NCBI GenBank assembly: GCA_036386415.1
Contig: DASVVT010000010.1
Span: 1-64,000, forward strand
DNA: 64,000 nucleotides
Reading direction: 5' to 3'
Source of the DNA: DASVVT01 sp036386415
Lineage (GTDB): Bacteria > Acidobacteriota > Blastocatellia > Pyrinomonadales > Pyrinomonadaceae
The notes below the pieces were generated by a model. That model made no database searches. It saw nothing but the letters and a program-made list of their open reading frames with translations, and was not told the DNA's origin. Positions 36,167-44,350 of the stretch are shown here, one piece after another; position 1 is the stretch's first letter, and each line of letters opens with the position of its first letter. The position numbers were made by a program, and so were the translations under genes.

Positions 36167-36557
36167 ATTTTATCTGCGGCTTCTCTTCCCCATTCTTCAA
36201 TGCGACATCAATCATCTTCAAGATGTCTGCGGGGAAGAAGGGTTTTGGCAGGACGGCGACTGCGCCGCAGCTCATCAGTTGCTTGACTGCTTCTAAAGTG
36301 CCGTAGGCGGTGATGATGATGACGAGGCTGTTGGAGTCATGCTTGAGAATGGCGTTGAGCACGTCCAGGCCGGACATGTCAGGCAGTCTGAGGTCTGTGA
36401 TGGTCACCTCGAACCGGAGTTTGCGCGCCAGCGCGAGACCGTCGCGGCCATTGCGCGCGACGCCCACTCTGTAGCCGTTATCGTCCAGGATCAGCTTGAG
36501 GGCATCGGCCACGCTCGGCTCATCGTCGATGACAAGAACCCCTATCTTCTCTTCCAT
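36165..36557 (-). CDS. Single-domain response regulator receiver
   Basis: A 130-residue CheY-like receiver without an output domain. The acidic pocket is D11-D12 (VIDDE), the phosphoacceptor D55 (TDLRLPD), the conserved Thr/Ser in IITAYG (T83) and K105 in PKPF. It is most similar by eye to the receiver of the NtrC-type protein encoded upstream (both contain TDLRLPDMSG), suggesting duplication and that it may compete for, or pass on, phosphate from the same kinases. The gap to the upstream gene is 160 nt, so it may have its own promoter. Confidence 0.85.
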   Translation of the reverse strand: MEEKIGVLVIDDEPSVADALKLILDDNGYRVGVARNGRDGLALARKLRFEVTITDLRLPDMSGLDVLNAILKHDSNSLVIIITAYGTLEAVKQLMSCGAVAVLPKPFFPADILKMIDVALKNGEEKPQIK

Positions 36558-36717
36558 AATCCCTGCATTCCGGGAGCAAGCAAAAGGTATCCTGCGGTAT
36601 CGGCAACACTTGTGCCGCCTGCGCAGGCCACGGTTTCAGTGTGGCTCGATTGATATTTGAGAGGCGCAGCCTCGGCTCTCACTTTTTATGGTGTGACAGA
36701 AACGGGTGGACGGTGTT

Positions 36718-38097
36718 TCATTCTGGAGCAACGCCGTTGCCCTTCAGTTTGAGCCTCTTCAGCTTGCGATAGAGCGTTGGCCGATGAAGTTTGAGGATTT
36801 CTGCTGTCCTCTTGATGTTGCCGCCGGTGCGCTCCAGCGTCTGCTCGATGGCGTCGCGCTCGATCTCTTCCAGAGTGAAGAAGGGCGGGATCACACACCT
36901 CGAAGCAGGCTTAGAGGCGTCCTGAAGATGTTCGGGCAGGTGGGCAGGCTGAAGCTGCTCCTCCTGGCAGAACAGGACGGCGCGCTCGATGACGCTCTCA
37001 AGCTCGCGCACGTTGCCAGGCCAGTCGTGGCGTGTGAACAGGTTAAAGGCGGGCTGCGAGATGCCGCGTATCGTCTTGCCATACTTTTCGCCGTAGCGCA
37101 GCAGGAAGCGCTCGGCGAGCAGGGCCAGATCATCAAGCCGCTCGCGAAGCGGCGGCACTTTGATCTTGATTGTGCTGATGCGAAAATAGAGGTCTTCACG
37201 CAACGTGCCAGCGCTCACGGCCTGCGCAGTCTCACGATTTGTCGCCGAGATCAACCTGAAGTCAACGTCCCGTTCCTGCTCGTCGCCGAGCCGTCTGAGC
37301 TTTCTATCCTGAAGCACGCGCAAGAGCTTAGTCTGAAGATGCAGGGGCATCTCAGCGATTTCGTCCAGGTGCAAAGTCCCGCCCGATGCGGCCTCGATCA
37401 GGCCGCGCTTGTCGCGGTCTGCCCCTGTGAAAGCGCCCCTTTTGTAACCCAGCAACTCCGACTCGATGAGATTCTCCGGGATGGCGGCGCAGTTGATGCT
37501 GATGAAGGGGCCGCTCGCACGCTCACTCTGCTGATGAAAGGCGCTGGCGATCAACTCCTTGCCCGTGCCGCTCTCGCCTTCGATTAAGACGGGCGCGTCC
37601 GACTGAGCGGTCGCGCGTATCACCTCAAAAATCTGGCGCATACGCGGGCTGCGTCCGATGATTCCGAAGGTCTCGCTCTCGCGGCAGAGCGTGCGCTTGA
37701 GGTTGCGGTTCTCCTGTCGTATCTCTTTGAATTCGAGCGCACGCTCGGCCAGCATCACGACCTGATCGGGCGTGAAAGGTTTTTCCAGATAGTAGTACGC
37801 CCCCTTCTTGATAGCTTCGATGGTCACGTCGAGCGAGCCGTGCGCGGTCATGAGGATAACTTCAGTATCCGGATTGCCGGTCTTGATGCGGTCGAGCAGT
37901 TCTATCCCACTCATGTCAGGGAGCCTCAAGTCTGTAAACACCAGGTCGAAAGGAGCGCTGCCGAGAAGCTTCGTCGCTTCTGAAACCGTCTTCGCCGTCA
38001 AGACTGTATAGCCCTCGTCGCCGAGCACGATTTCCAGCGCACCGGTCACGCTCTTTTCGTCGTCGACCACCAGGATTCTGTTGCCTACAGCACGCAT
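36718..38097 (-). CDS. Sigma-54-dependent NtrC-family response regulator
   Basis: Transcription activator of 459 residues. The receiver domain (1-120) has D12-D13, phosphoacceptor D56 and K106 in EKPF. The AAA+ domain (about 140-380) has Walker A GESGTGKE, the GAFTGA loop that contacts sigma-54, Walker B HLDEIAEMP and an arginine-finger region FRISTIKIKVPPLRERLDD. The C-terminal helix-turn-helix (about 415-445, GGNIKRTAEILKLHRPTLYR) is of the Fis type. All required residues look intact, so it should activate sigma-54 promoters when phosphorylated. It follows the kinase/receiver gene by 6 nt and is almost certainly cotranscribed. Confidence 0.93.
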   Translation of the reverse strand: MRAVGNRILVVDDEKSVTGALEIVLGDEGYTVLTAKTVSEATKLLGSAPFDLVFTDLRLPDMSGIELLDRIKTGNPDTEVILMTAHGSLDVTIEAIKKGAYYYLEKPFTPDQVVMLAERALEFKEIRQENRNLKRTLCRESETFGIIGRSPRMRQIFEVIRATAQSDAPVLIEGESGTGKELIASAFHQQSERASGPFISINCAAIPENLIESELLGYKRGAFTGADRDKRGLIEAASGGTLHLDEIAEMPLHLQTKLLRVLQDRKLRRLGDEQERDVDFRLISATNRETAQAVSAGTLREDLYFRISTIKIKVPPLRERLDDLALLAERFLLRYGEKYGKTIRGISQPAFNLFTRHDWPGNVRELESVIERAVLFCQEEQLQPAHLPEHLQDASKPASRCVIPPFFTLEEIERDAIEQTLERTGGNIKRTAEILKLHRPTLYRKLKRLKLKGNGVAPE

Positions 38098-38103
38098 CTC
38101 GTC

Positions 38104-39252
38104 TCACTCTCCGACCGGCAATTCAATCTCGACGCTAGTCCCACCACCTACGCGGCTCTGGAGCGTGATCGTTCCACGATGCTCCTCGATAACCTTTCGG
38201 GCGTATGGCGCGCCGAGCCCGAGCCCCTGACTCTTCGTCGTATAAAAAGGCTCGAAAACATTTCCGGCCTGTTCTTCAGTCATCCCGCCTCCCGTATCGC
38301 TGATCGTCAGACGTAAGACATCGCCGCGCCACTCTGTCGTCACAGTGAGAGAGCCTCCCTCCGCCATCGACTGTATCGCGTTGAGCATGAGATTCATCAG
38401 CGCCGCATGGATTGAAGCTTCGTCGAGCATCGCGCATCCGGCGGCTGAGGCCAGTTCCAGCCTGACTTCGATCCCGTTCGTGGTGATCTGCGGCTCAAGC
38501 AACTGGACGACGCTCGTCACCGTGGAATTGAGGTCGACGCGGGCGGGCACAAGGTTGATCGGTCGAGCGAAGCTGAGAATCTGATCGGCAGTATCGAGGA
38601 GACGGTTGATGCTGTCGATGGTCTTATCAATCAAAGACATCTCGCTCTCTGACAGCTTACCGGCCACCTTGGTCTTGAGATGCAGCGAGTAGAGACGCAG
38701 ACCCGCCAGCGGATTCTTGATCTCGTGTGCGACCTGCGCCGCCGCGCGACCCAGGGCGGCGATCTTCTCCTGATGAATGAGCTGCGCCTGCGCGGCGCGC
38801 AGCTCCTCTGTGCGCTCGGCGACACGTGCTTCCAGTTGCTCCGCATACTCCTTGACCTCTTGTTCGAGCCTGCGCCTCTCATCGTCCAGGTGCTTCTTCT
38901 CGACCGCACGCGAAACGGCCTTGATGAGCGCATCCTTAGTGACGGGCTTGGCGATGAAGTCGTACGCACCGGCGCGCACGATTTCAGGAAGCTGTGCGAC
39001 GTTGGGCTCTCCGGTAATCATGATGACTGGGACTGTCATGTCGCGGCTGCGCAGTTCTTTGAGCAGCTCGATGCCGCTCTTTCGTGGCAGGATGATGTCG
39101 ATCAGCGCTGCATCAACCCGTGTCTGGTCGAGAATGGCGAGCGCGCTCTCGACATCGGAGGCGGTCAGCGGATCGTAACCGGCGCGCTTGAGGAACTCCG
39201 CCATCGTCCAGCGAATGTTCGGCTCATCGTCCACCAGCAAGACTTTCGGCAT
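38104..39252 (-). CDS. Receiver-histidine kinase fusion protein
   Basis: A cytoplasmic 382-residue protein with the receiver at the N-terminus (D8-D9, phosphoacceptor D52, K102 in AKPV) joined by a coiled coil (about 118-165) to a histidine kinase core. The dimerisation/phosphoacceptor helix is AHEIKNPLAG (H176), the N box NLMLNAIQS, the G1 box DTGGG and G2 GLGLGA. There is no membrane helix. The order receiver-first is less usual than kinase-first hybrids and suggests a relay in which this protein takes phosphate from the membrane kinase and activates, or is controlled by, the NtrC protein. It overlaps the upstream kinase gene by 29 nt. Confidence 0.9.
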   Translation of the reverse strand: MPKVLLVDDEPNIRWTMAEFLKRAGYDPLTASDVESALAILDQTRVDAALIDIILPRKSGIELLKELRSRDMTVPVIMITGEPNVAQLPEIVRAGAYDFIAKPVTKDALIKAVSRAVEKKHLDDERRRLEQEVKEYAEQLEARVAERTEELRAAQAQLIHQEKIAALGRAAAQVAHEIKNPLAGLRLYSLHLKTKVAGKLSESEMSLIDKTIDSINRLLDTADQILSFARPINLVPARVDLNSTVTSVVQLLEPQITTNGIEVRLELASAAGCAMLDEASIHAALMNLMLNAIQSMAEGGSLTVTTEWRGDVLRLTISDTGGGMTEEQAGNVFEPFYTTKSQGLGLGAPYARKVIEEHRGTITLQSRVGGGTSVEIELPVGE

Positions 39253-40714
39253 ACTCGGCCTCCACGGATTCGACCGTCGGCAACTCGATAGTAAAGCGCG
39301 TGTGGCTGCCTTCTACGCTTTCCACTGTGATCGTTCCGCCGTAATCGCGTACGATGCCAAAGCTCAGGCTGAGTCCGAGCCCTGTGCCTCCGCTGGCGCG
39401 CCTCGTCGTAAAGAATGGGTCGAAGATTTTATCCAGATGCTCCTGGCTGATGCCCATCCCGTTGTCGAAGAATTCAAGGCGCACCACAGGCTTTCCTTCA
39501 CTTTTTGTGACGGCGCGCGCCGTGATGCGAAAGAGCTTCGCGTCGTTTCTGGCGCTCTTCAAGGCATGGTGCGCGTTGCTGATCAGGTTGACGACGACCT
39601 GGCGCAGGCGCGAGCCATCAGCCTGCACGGCGGGTAAGTTTTCGCCTACGTCTATCTCGACCGTAATCCCGTCTTTCTCCAACTGATGGCCGAAGAGCGA
39701 GGCACTGGTTGAAATCGTCTCTTCGATACGGACGCGCGCCAGTTCGTGCGAGTCGCGGCGGGCGAAGGTCAACAGGTCGCGGACGATCCGGTTGATGCGC
39801 CCTCCCTCTTCGATGATGCCGTCGATGCTGCGCCGCTCAATCTCTGTGCGATCAGGGGTTTCGTCCTTCAGGAGCTGTGCGAAATTGATGATGCAGTTGA
39901 GCGGATTGTTGATTTCGTGCGCGACACCGGCAGACAGCTCGCCGATTGAGGCCAGCTTTGAAGATTCAAACAACTGGCGCTGCATCTCCTCCTTCTCGGC
40001 TTCGAGCCGCTTGCTCTCGGAAAGATCACGCAGGATCATGATGATGAGGCTCTCCCTGTCCGTCGAGAGCTTGCTGAACGAGACGGAGACCGTCAGGCGC
40101 ACGCCCCTTGACGTTTGGATGGTCATCTCGGTCGCGGAGGATGGTATCTCCGAGGTCGAGACAAACGGCGAGGGACGCTTGATGAGCTCGCGTATGATCC
40201 CCCTGATCGGGCAGGTCCTGAGATTCTTGATTTCGTGTTTGGCCGCTTCAACGATTGCTGGCGGATCAGTCGCCAGCAACAAATTCAGATGGGGCGATTG
40301 ACTCTGATCTGCGAGTGAGCCCCGCAGCAGCTCGCGAATATCGCGACCGACCATCTCCTCCGGTTCGTAGCCGAGGATTTCGCTGAACCTGTGGTTGATC
40401 TCGACGAGCCGGTAGTCTGTGGCCGTCAGCACTCCGATGCCGTCGCTGGCGTGCTCAAACAGCGCACGGTAACGATCTTCGCTCGCGCCGAGCTTGCGCT
40501 GCTGGCGTCCGACCAGCCGGATCAACTCCGTGACGACGATCACGTTCACGGCAGTTGAGAGGATGAAGATGAATCCGAGGCGGTGCGGGATATGCCAGTT
40601 CTTCCCAAAAGAGAGGATAATCATACCCGTCACCAGCACACTGATGACACCGAAAAAGACGAAGGGCTTCAGGTTGATTCCCTTCTTCGCGCCTGAAGTC
40701 TGTATTAATTTCAT
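39224..40714 (-). CDS. Membrane PAS-domain histidine kinase
   Basis: Sensor kinase of 496 residues. Start ATG 40714 with AGAGG about 9 nt upstream. Two transmembrane helices (about 18-35 and 46-66) leave only a very short external loop, so the sensor input is likely through the PAS domain (about 80-230, FEHASDGIGVL, EILGYEPEEMVG). A coiled coil (230-255) leads to the H box GVAHEINNPL (H266), then N box NLISNAHHAL, DNGMG and GTGLGLSLSFG. All kinase motifs are intact. It heads the operon of the receiver-kinase fusion, the NtrC regulator and the single receiver. Confidence 0.92.
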   Translation of the reverse strand: MKLIQTSGAKKGINLKPFVFFGVISVLVTGMIILSFGKNWHIPHRLGFIFILSTAVNVIVVTELIRLVGRQQRKLGASEDRYRALFEHASDGIGVLTATDYRLVEINHRFSEILGYEPEEMVGRDIRELLRGSLADQSQSPHLNLLLATDPPAIVEAAKHEIKNLRTCPIRGIIRELIKRPSPFVSTSEIPSSATEMTIQTSRGVRLTVSVSFSKLSTDRESLIIMILRDLSESKRLEAEKEEMQRQLFESSKLASIGELSAGVAHEINNPLNCIINFAQLLKDETPDRTEIERRSIDGIIEEGGRINRIVRDLLTFARRDSHELARVRIEETISTSASLFGHQLEKDGITVEIDVGENLPAVQADGSRLRQVVVNLISNAHHALKSARNDAKLFRITARAVTKSEGKPVVRLEFFDNGMGISQEHLDKIFDPFFTTRRASGGTGLGLSLSFGIVRDYGGTITVESVEGSHTRFTIELPTVESVEAEYAESLAGGR

Positions 40715-40856
40715 GGTCAGGACCTCTTCACCCGGCCAGGGGTTCGAGCCGCTCATTTGCAGGCCGACATCGAGCACGAGAGTGCGAGGAATATATTGCA
40801 AGGGGGATGCCACACGCGGTCAGGCTATCACCAGACTATTCATCAGGCAATTAAAA

Positions 40857-41086
40857 AAGCCCCGGCAGGGGCGACCGTATCAGTAGCCCATGACGTAAGT
40901 CATGGGTAGAAGGATCAGGTTCAAATCCGAGCCCCGGTAGGGGCGGCATACATTGCCAGCTTGCCGAGCACGTCGGTTCAGATTATGTCGCCCTCTTCGA
41001 GGGCTTTATTATCCGTACTTGCAACTATCCCAAGACTGACGTCGTGGGCTACTGATATACCGCCTCTGCCGGGGCTGTCGATCATG
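40857..41086. repeat. Nested palindromic element with CCCCGGCAGGGGC ends
   Basis: GCCCCGGCAGGGGCG at 40859 starts an arm that reads on through CAGTAGCCCATGACG. An inverted, diverged copy ends at about 41077 (CGCCTCTGCCGGGGC). A middle copy, GCCCCGGTAGGGGCG, lies near 40931, and a small hairpin, CGCCCTCTTCGAGGGC, near 40989. It fills most of the 391-bp gap between two genes and looks like a MITE- or REP-type repeat. Confidence 0.7.
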
Positions 41087-41105
41087 CTCTTAACGTTGGC
41101 GAGTC

Positions 41106-42947
41106 TTACGAGTCGTACAGCTCATCTATCAGCGCGCCGTATTTCTCATCTATCACGCTCCGCTTAATCTTGAGCGTCGGTGTCATTTCCCCGCCGTCTA
41201 TGGAGAATTCCTCCAGCAATAGCATGACGCGACGCACGCGCTCGTAATCGGCCAGTTCTGCCGTGAGCGCGCCCACCTCGCGCTGCACGAGTCTTGTGGC
41301 CGCCGCGTCGCGGCTCCACTCGCTTCGCGCCTGCGGCAAGGTCGAGCCCGCAGACTCCAGGGCATTCTTGAGCGCGTCCCAATCGGGAACGATCAGGGCG
41401 GCGGGCTGCTTCCGCCCAGCGCCGACGACGACCACCTGGCTCACCAGCGCGCTCTGCTTAATCAGGCTCTCGAGCAGTTGCGGCGCGACGTATTTGCCGT
41501 TCGATAATTTGAAGAGGTCTTTCTTGCGATCAGTGATGTAGAGGTGTCCGCGTTCGTCAAAGCGCCCGACGTCGCCCGTCATAAACCATCCGTCTTTCAT
41601 CACCTCGCGGGTCGCTTCCTCGTGATTGTAATAGCCGCGCATGACGTTCGGCCCACGAACCTGTATCTCTCCGTCGGAGGCCAGCTCAACATCTATGCCG
41701 GGGAAGACTCGACCGACCGAGCCGACGCGATTATCGTCAGGTCTATTGGCAGAGACGATGCAGGTCTCTGTCATCCCGTAGCCCTGAAGGATAGGGATGC
41801 CCGCTGCGAGGAAGGCATAGGAGAGCGGGGGAGAGAGCGGCGCTCCGCCCGAAACGAAGTAGCGCAGGCGCCCGCCCACCCCTGCGCGCCATTTCGAGAA
41901 GACGAGCCAGTTTGCCAGTTCCTGTTGAATCTCAAGGAGCGGCGGCACCGTCTGCCCCTTATCTTTCAGCTCGGCGTAGCGCTGCCCGACACGCAATGCG
42001 CGTTCGAACACCTTGCTCTTCCAGCCGCCCTCCGACGTGCCCTTCTTGACGATGCGATGATAGACCTTCTCGAAGAGTCGCGGGACAGCCGTCATGATCG
42101 TGGGGCGAACGTCGCGCAGGTGATCGCCGACTTGATCGAACGAGGCGGCGTAATAGACCGAGACGCCGTTCCAGCAGAAGACGTAAAAGACCGTCCGCTC
42201 AAAGATGTGCGAGAGAGGCAGCACCGAGAGCGAAACGTCTTCGGATGTGATCGGCAGCACGCTCGAGATCGAAAGGATATTGGAGATGAAGTTGTCATGC
42301 GTGAGCATCACGCCTTTAGGCTCGCCCGTCGTCCCCGAAGTGTAGATGATCGTGGCAGTATCACCATTGCTCGCCGCGCCCAGATAAGATTCAAAGCGGT
42401 CAGGCTCGCGGCGGTCGCGCTCCGCGCCGTTCGCTTCAAGTGCGCTGAGCGCGAGCGCGCTCTCAACCCCCTCAGCCGCCTCTTCATCGAAGAAGATGAT
42501 CTTCTCAAGCTGCTCGACGCCCTCTATGCCCGGTCGCGCATGTTTGAAGGTCTTGCGTCCGGAGACAAAGAGCGCACGCGCGCCCGAGTCTTCCAGGATG
42601 AAGCGCACCTGCTCGACCGCCTGCGTCGTGTAGATGGGAACGTTGATCGCGCCGAGGCTCAAGATTGCGAGGTCTGTCATAGACCACTCAGGGCGGTTCT
42701 CCGAGAGCAGCGCGACACGATCTCCCGCCTCGATGCCAAGTTCCGCCAGCCCCATCGCGATGTGGCGCACACGCCGGATGAACGTATCTGCTGCGATGTG
42801 CAGCCATTTCCCCTCACGCTTCTCGTTGAGCGCATCCGCCTTGGCGTGCCTGTAGATGGCGTCAAGGCACAGCTTCGGAATTGTGTTGAGCGCAGACGTC
42901 TTTTCGCTACTCACCAACGGGTCGTAGCGCATTGCTACTGAGGCCAC
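41106..42947 (-). CDS. Long-chain fatty-acid--CoA ligase (AMP-forming)
   Basis: ANL-superfamily adenylate-forming enzyme of 613 residues, typical of long-chain acyl-CoA synthetases. The phosphate-binding motif YTSGTTGEPKG is at 202-212, the adenine region GYGMTETC at about 385-392, the aspartate motif GWFMTGD and hinge DRKKDLFKLSNGKYV follow, and the C-terminal catalytic lysine is in TLKIKRSVI. Reaction: fatty acid + ATP + CoA to acyl-CoA. The start is GTG 42947 or ATG 42932. It stands between the signalling operon and the methyltransferase gene and seems independent of polysaccharide synthesis, although acyl-CoA could feed acylation of the chain. Confidence 0.9.
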   Translation of the reverse strand: MASVAMRYDPLVSSEKTSALNTIPKLCLDAIYRHAKADALNEKREGKWLHIAADTFIRRVRHIAMGLAELGIEAGDRVALLSENRPEWSMTDLAILSLGAINVPIYTTQAVEQVRFILEDSGARALFVSGRKTFKHARPGIEGVEQLEKIIFFDEEAAEGVESALALSALEANGAERDRREPDRFESYLGAASNGDTATIIYTSGTTGEPKGVMLTHDNFISNILSISSVLPITSEDVSLSVLPLSHIFERTVFYVFCWNGVSVYYAASFDQVGDHLRDVRPTIMTAVPRLFEKVYHRIVKKGTSEGGWKSKVFERALRVGQRYAELKDKGQTVPPLLEIQQELANWLVFSKWRAGVGGRLRYFVSGGAPLSPPLSYAFLAAGIPILQGYGMTETCIVSANRPDDNRVGSVGRVFPGIDVELASDGEIQVRGPNVMRGYYNHEEATREVMKDGWFMTGDVGRFDERGHLYITDRKKDLFKLSNGKYVAPQLLESLIKQSALVSQVVVVGAGRKQPAALIVPDWDALKNALESAGSTLPQARSEWSRDAAATRLVQREVGALTAELADYERVRRVMLLLEEFSIDGGEMTPTLKIKRSVIDEKYGALIDELYDS

Positions 42948-43086
42948 GTCTCGGCTTCTCCTTAATCTCTAAATCTCAGTTGATTTGACTGTCGAGCTTC
43001 GACTTGAGCAAAACAGGGGGCGCTTCAGACAAATAATAACAGAAAGCGCGCTCCTTCTTACCATAAGGATTCAGCGTCATGCGAAG

Positions 43087-43190
43087 AAATGATGAATTAG
43101 GAATGCGGAATGCGGAATGAAAAGAAGAACCACTCATGTTCTGATTTCCATCTTTAATTCATCATTCATCATTCCGCATTCATCATTTCC
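43087..43190. repeat. Fold-back repeat element, GGAATGC word family
   Basis: The arms AAATGATGAATTAGGAATGC and the complement ending CATTCATCATTT have 7-nt words (GGAATGC). The right end lies inside the last codons of the methyltransferase gene at 43169. Confidence 0.8.
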
Positions 43191-44350
43191 TCTAACCTCT
43201 CCGTGTCAATCTCCGGCGTTTTCGCTTTGCGTCTTCCTGATGCGCGCCAGCCAGCGCCGCCCAGGATCGAGACATCTTCCAGCCCGGCGCGTTCCAACCA
43301 TCCGGCCACCTCTCTGCGGCTGTAACGGTTCTCAATCGGAGCGGAGAAACGGTCGAACTGGTCTGTGTAGAGAACGCGGAAAGAATATTTCCTGTAGTGG
43401 CCGAGGGGCACGCGGTCTGCGAGCTTGCGCGTCGCAGGGATTTGTTCGAGTGCGCGCGCGGGCAACACGAAGGCCACCTGGAATCCAACGGCGGCGAGCC
43501 AAGAGAGCTTTTGCAGCAGAGGGTGAGGCAGACGCGTCGTGATGCGTCGGATGCGCGTCACGGCCACGAGCGCCGCGCGTCGCCAAGCAGGTTCCCCTTC
43601 GAGATTCCAGTAGAGGTAGATGTTCAGAAATCCGCCCGCGCGCACGAGCGGCAGAAGACTGCGAAACCCTTTTTCGGGATCGGGCAGGTGATGCAGCACG
43701 CCCAGGCTGTAGACCAGATCGAAGGATTGGGGCGGGAAAGGCGGGTGATAGATGTCCGCCTGTATGAAATGGGTATTCCGGTTCTCGCGGTTGTTGCGCG
43801 CGGCGACCTCTATCGCCTGGCTCAAATCCATCGCAAAGACTTCGCGCGCGCCGCTGCGTGCCATGTGAAAGGTGTGGCGTCCCGTGCCGCAACCGGCATC
43901 CAGCACACGCGCACCTTTGAACTGATCGGGCTTGAAGCGCTCGAAGTACCAGCGAAAGTTGGACTCGTAATCCGGCAGCATCTCGTTAAATGTCTGCCAC
44001 TCGTAGCCGAAGCTGCGCGCCGTCTCGCGTTGCGCGATGAGCGCACCATCGACGCCCCCTCCTCCGCGCTGCTGCTCCTGCTGCCCGTTCCCTTCCTCGC
44101 GCATCCTGAGCGAAGCGGGAAGCCGCTCGCCGTATGTGCGGAAGAATTCAGGATGCATCTCCCATAGCATGCTCTGAAACACAGGGGGCAGCAGGCGCGG
44201 GATCGAGCCGATCAAAGGGAAACCTGTAGCGCACGCCTCGCACGCGATCCAGCCGCTCTCAACCTCTTCATCCCTCTCCTCAAAGCTGCGGCACACGAGA
44301 GAGCCTCCGCAGAGCGGGCACACGACAAGTTGCAGCAGACTCTTCTTCAT
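43169..44350 (-). CDS. Zinc-ribbon SAM-dependent methyltransferase
   Basis: A 393-residue protein with an N-terminal zinc ribbon (CPLC at 11-14 and CEAC about 25 residues later, Trm112-like) and a Rossmann methyltransferase domain. The SAM loop is VLDAGCGTGRHTF (about 150), followed by AMDLS and the motif-III region YSLGVLHHLPDP. The C-terminal third is basic with hydrophobic stretches and may bind the lipid-linked glycan. It likely methylates a sugar of the exopolysaccharide or its carrier. The start ATG overlaps the stop of the O-antigen ligase gene by 4 nt (ATGA). The last codons, EEMMNAE, come from a fold-back repeat. Confidence 0.82.
   Translation of the reverse strand: MKKSLLQLVVCPLCGGSLVCRSFEERDEEVESGWIACEACATGFPLIGSIPRLLPPVFQSMLWEMHPEFFRTYGERLPASLRMREEGNGQQEQQRGGGGVDGALIAQRETARSFGYEWQTFNEMLPDYESNFRWYFERFKPDQFKGARVLDAGCGTGRHTFHMARSGAREVFAMDLSQAIEVAARNNRENRNTHFIQADIYHPPFPPQSFDLVYSLGVLHHLPDPEKGFRSLLPLVRAGGFLNIYLYWNLEGEPAWRRAALVAVTRIRRITTRLPHPLLQKLSWLAAVGFQVAFVLPARALEQIPATRKLADRVPLGHYRKYSFRVLYTDQFDRFSAPIENRYSRREVAGWLERAGLEDVSILGGAGWRASGRRKAKTPEIDTERLEEMMNAE

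Noticed and set aside
41544..42941. Long open frame (465 codons) on the plus strand opposite the acyl-CoA ligase gene
   Set aside because: It is antisense to a complete, motif-rich gene; high G+C makes such shadows common and the product has no recognisable domain.
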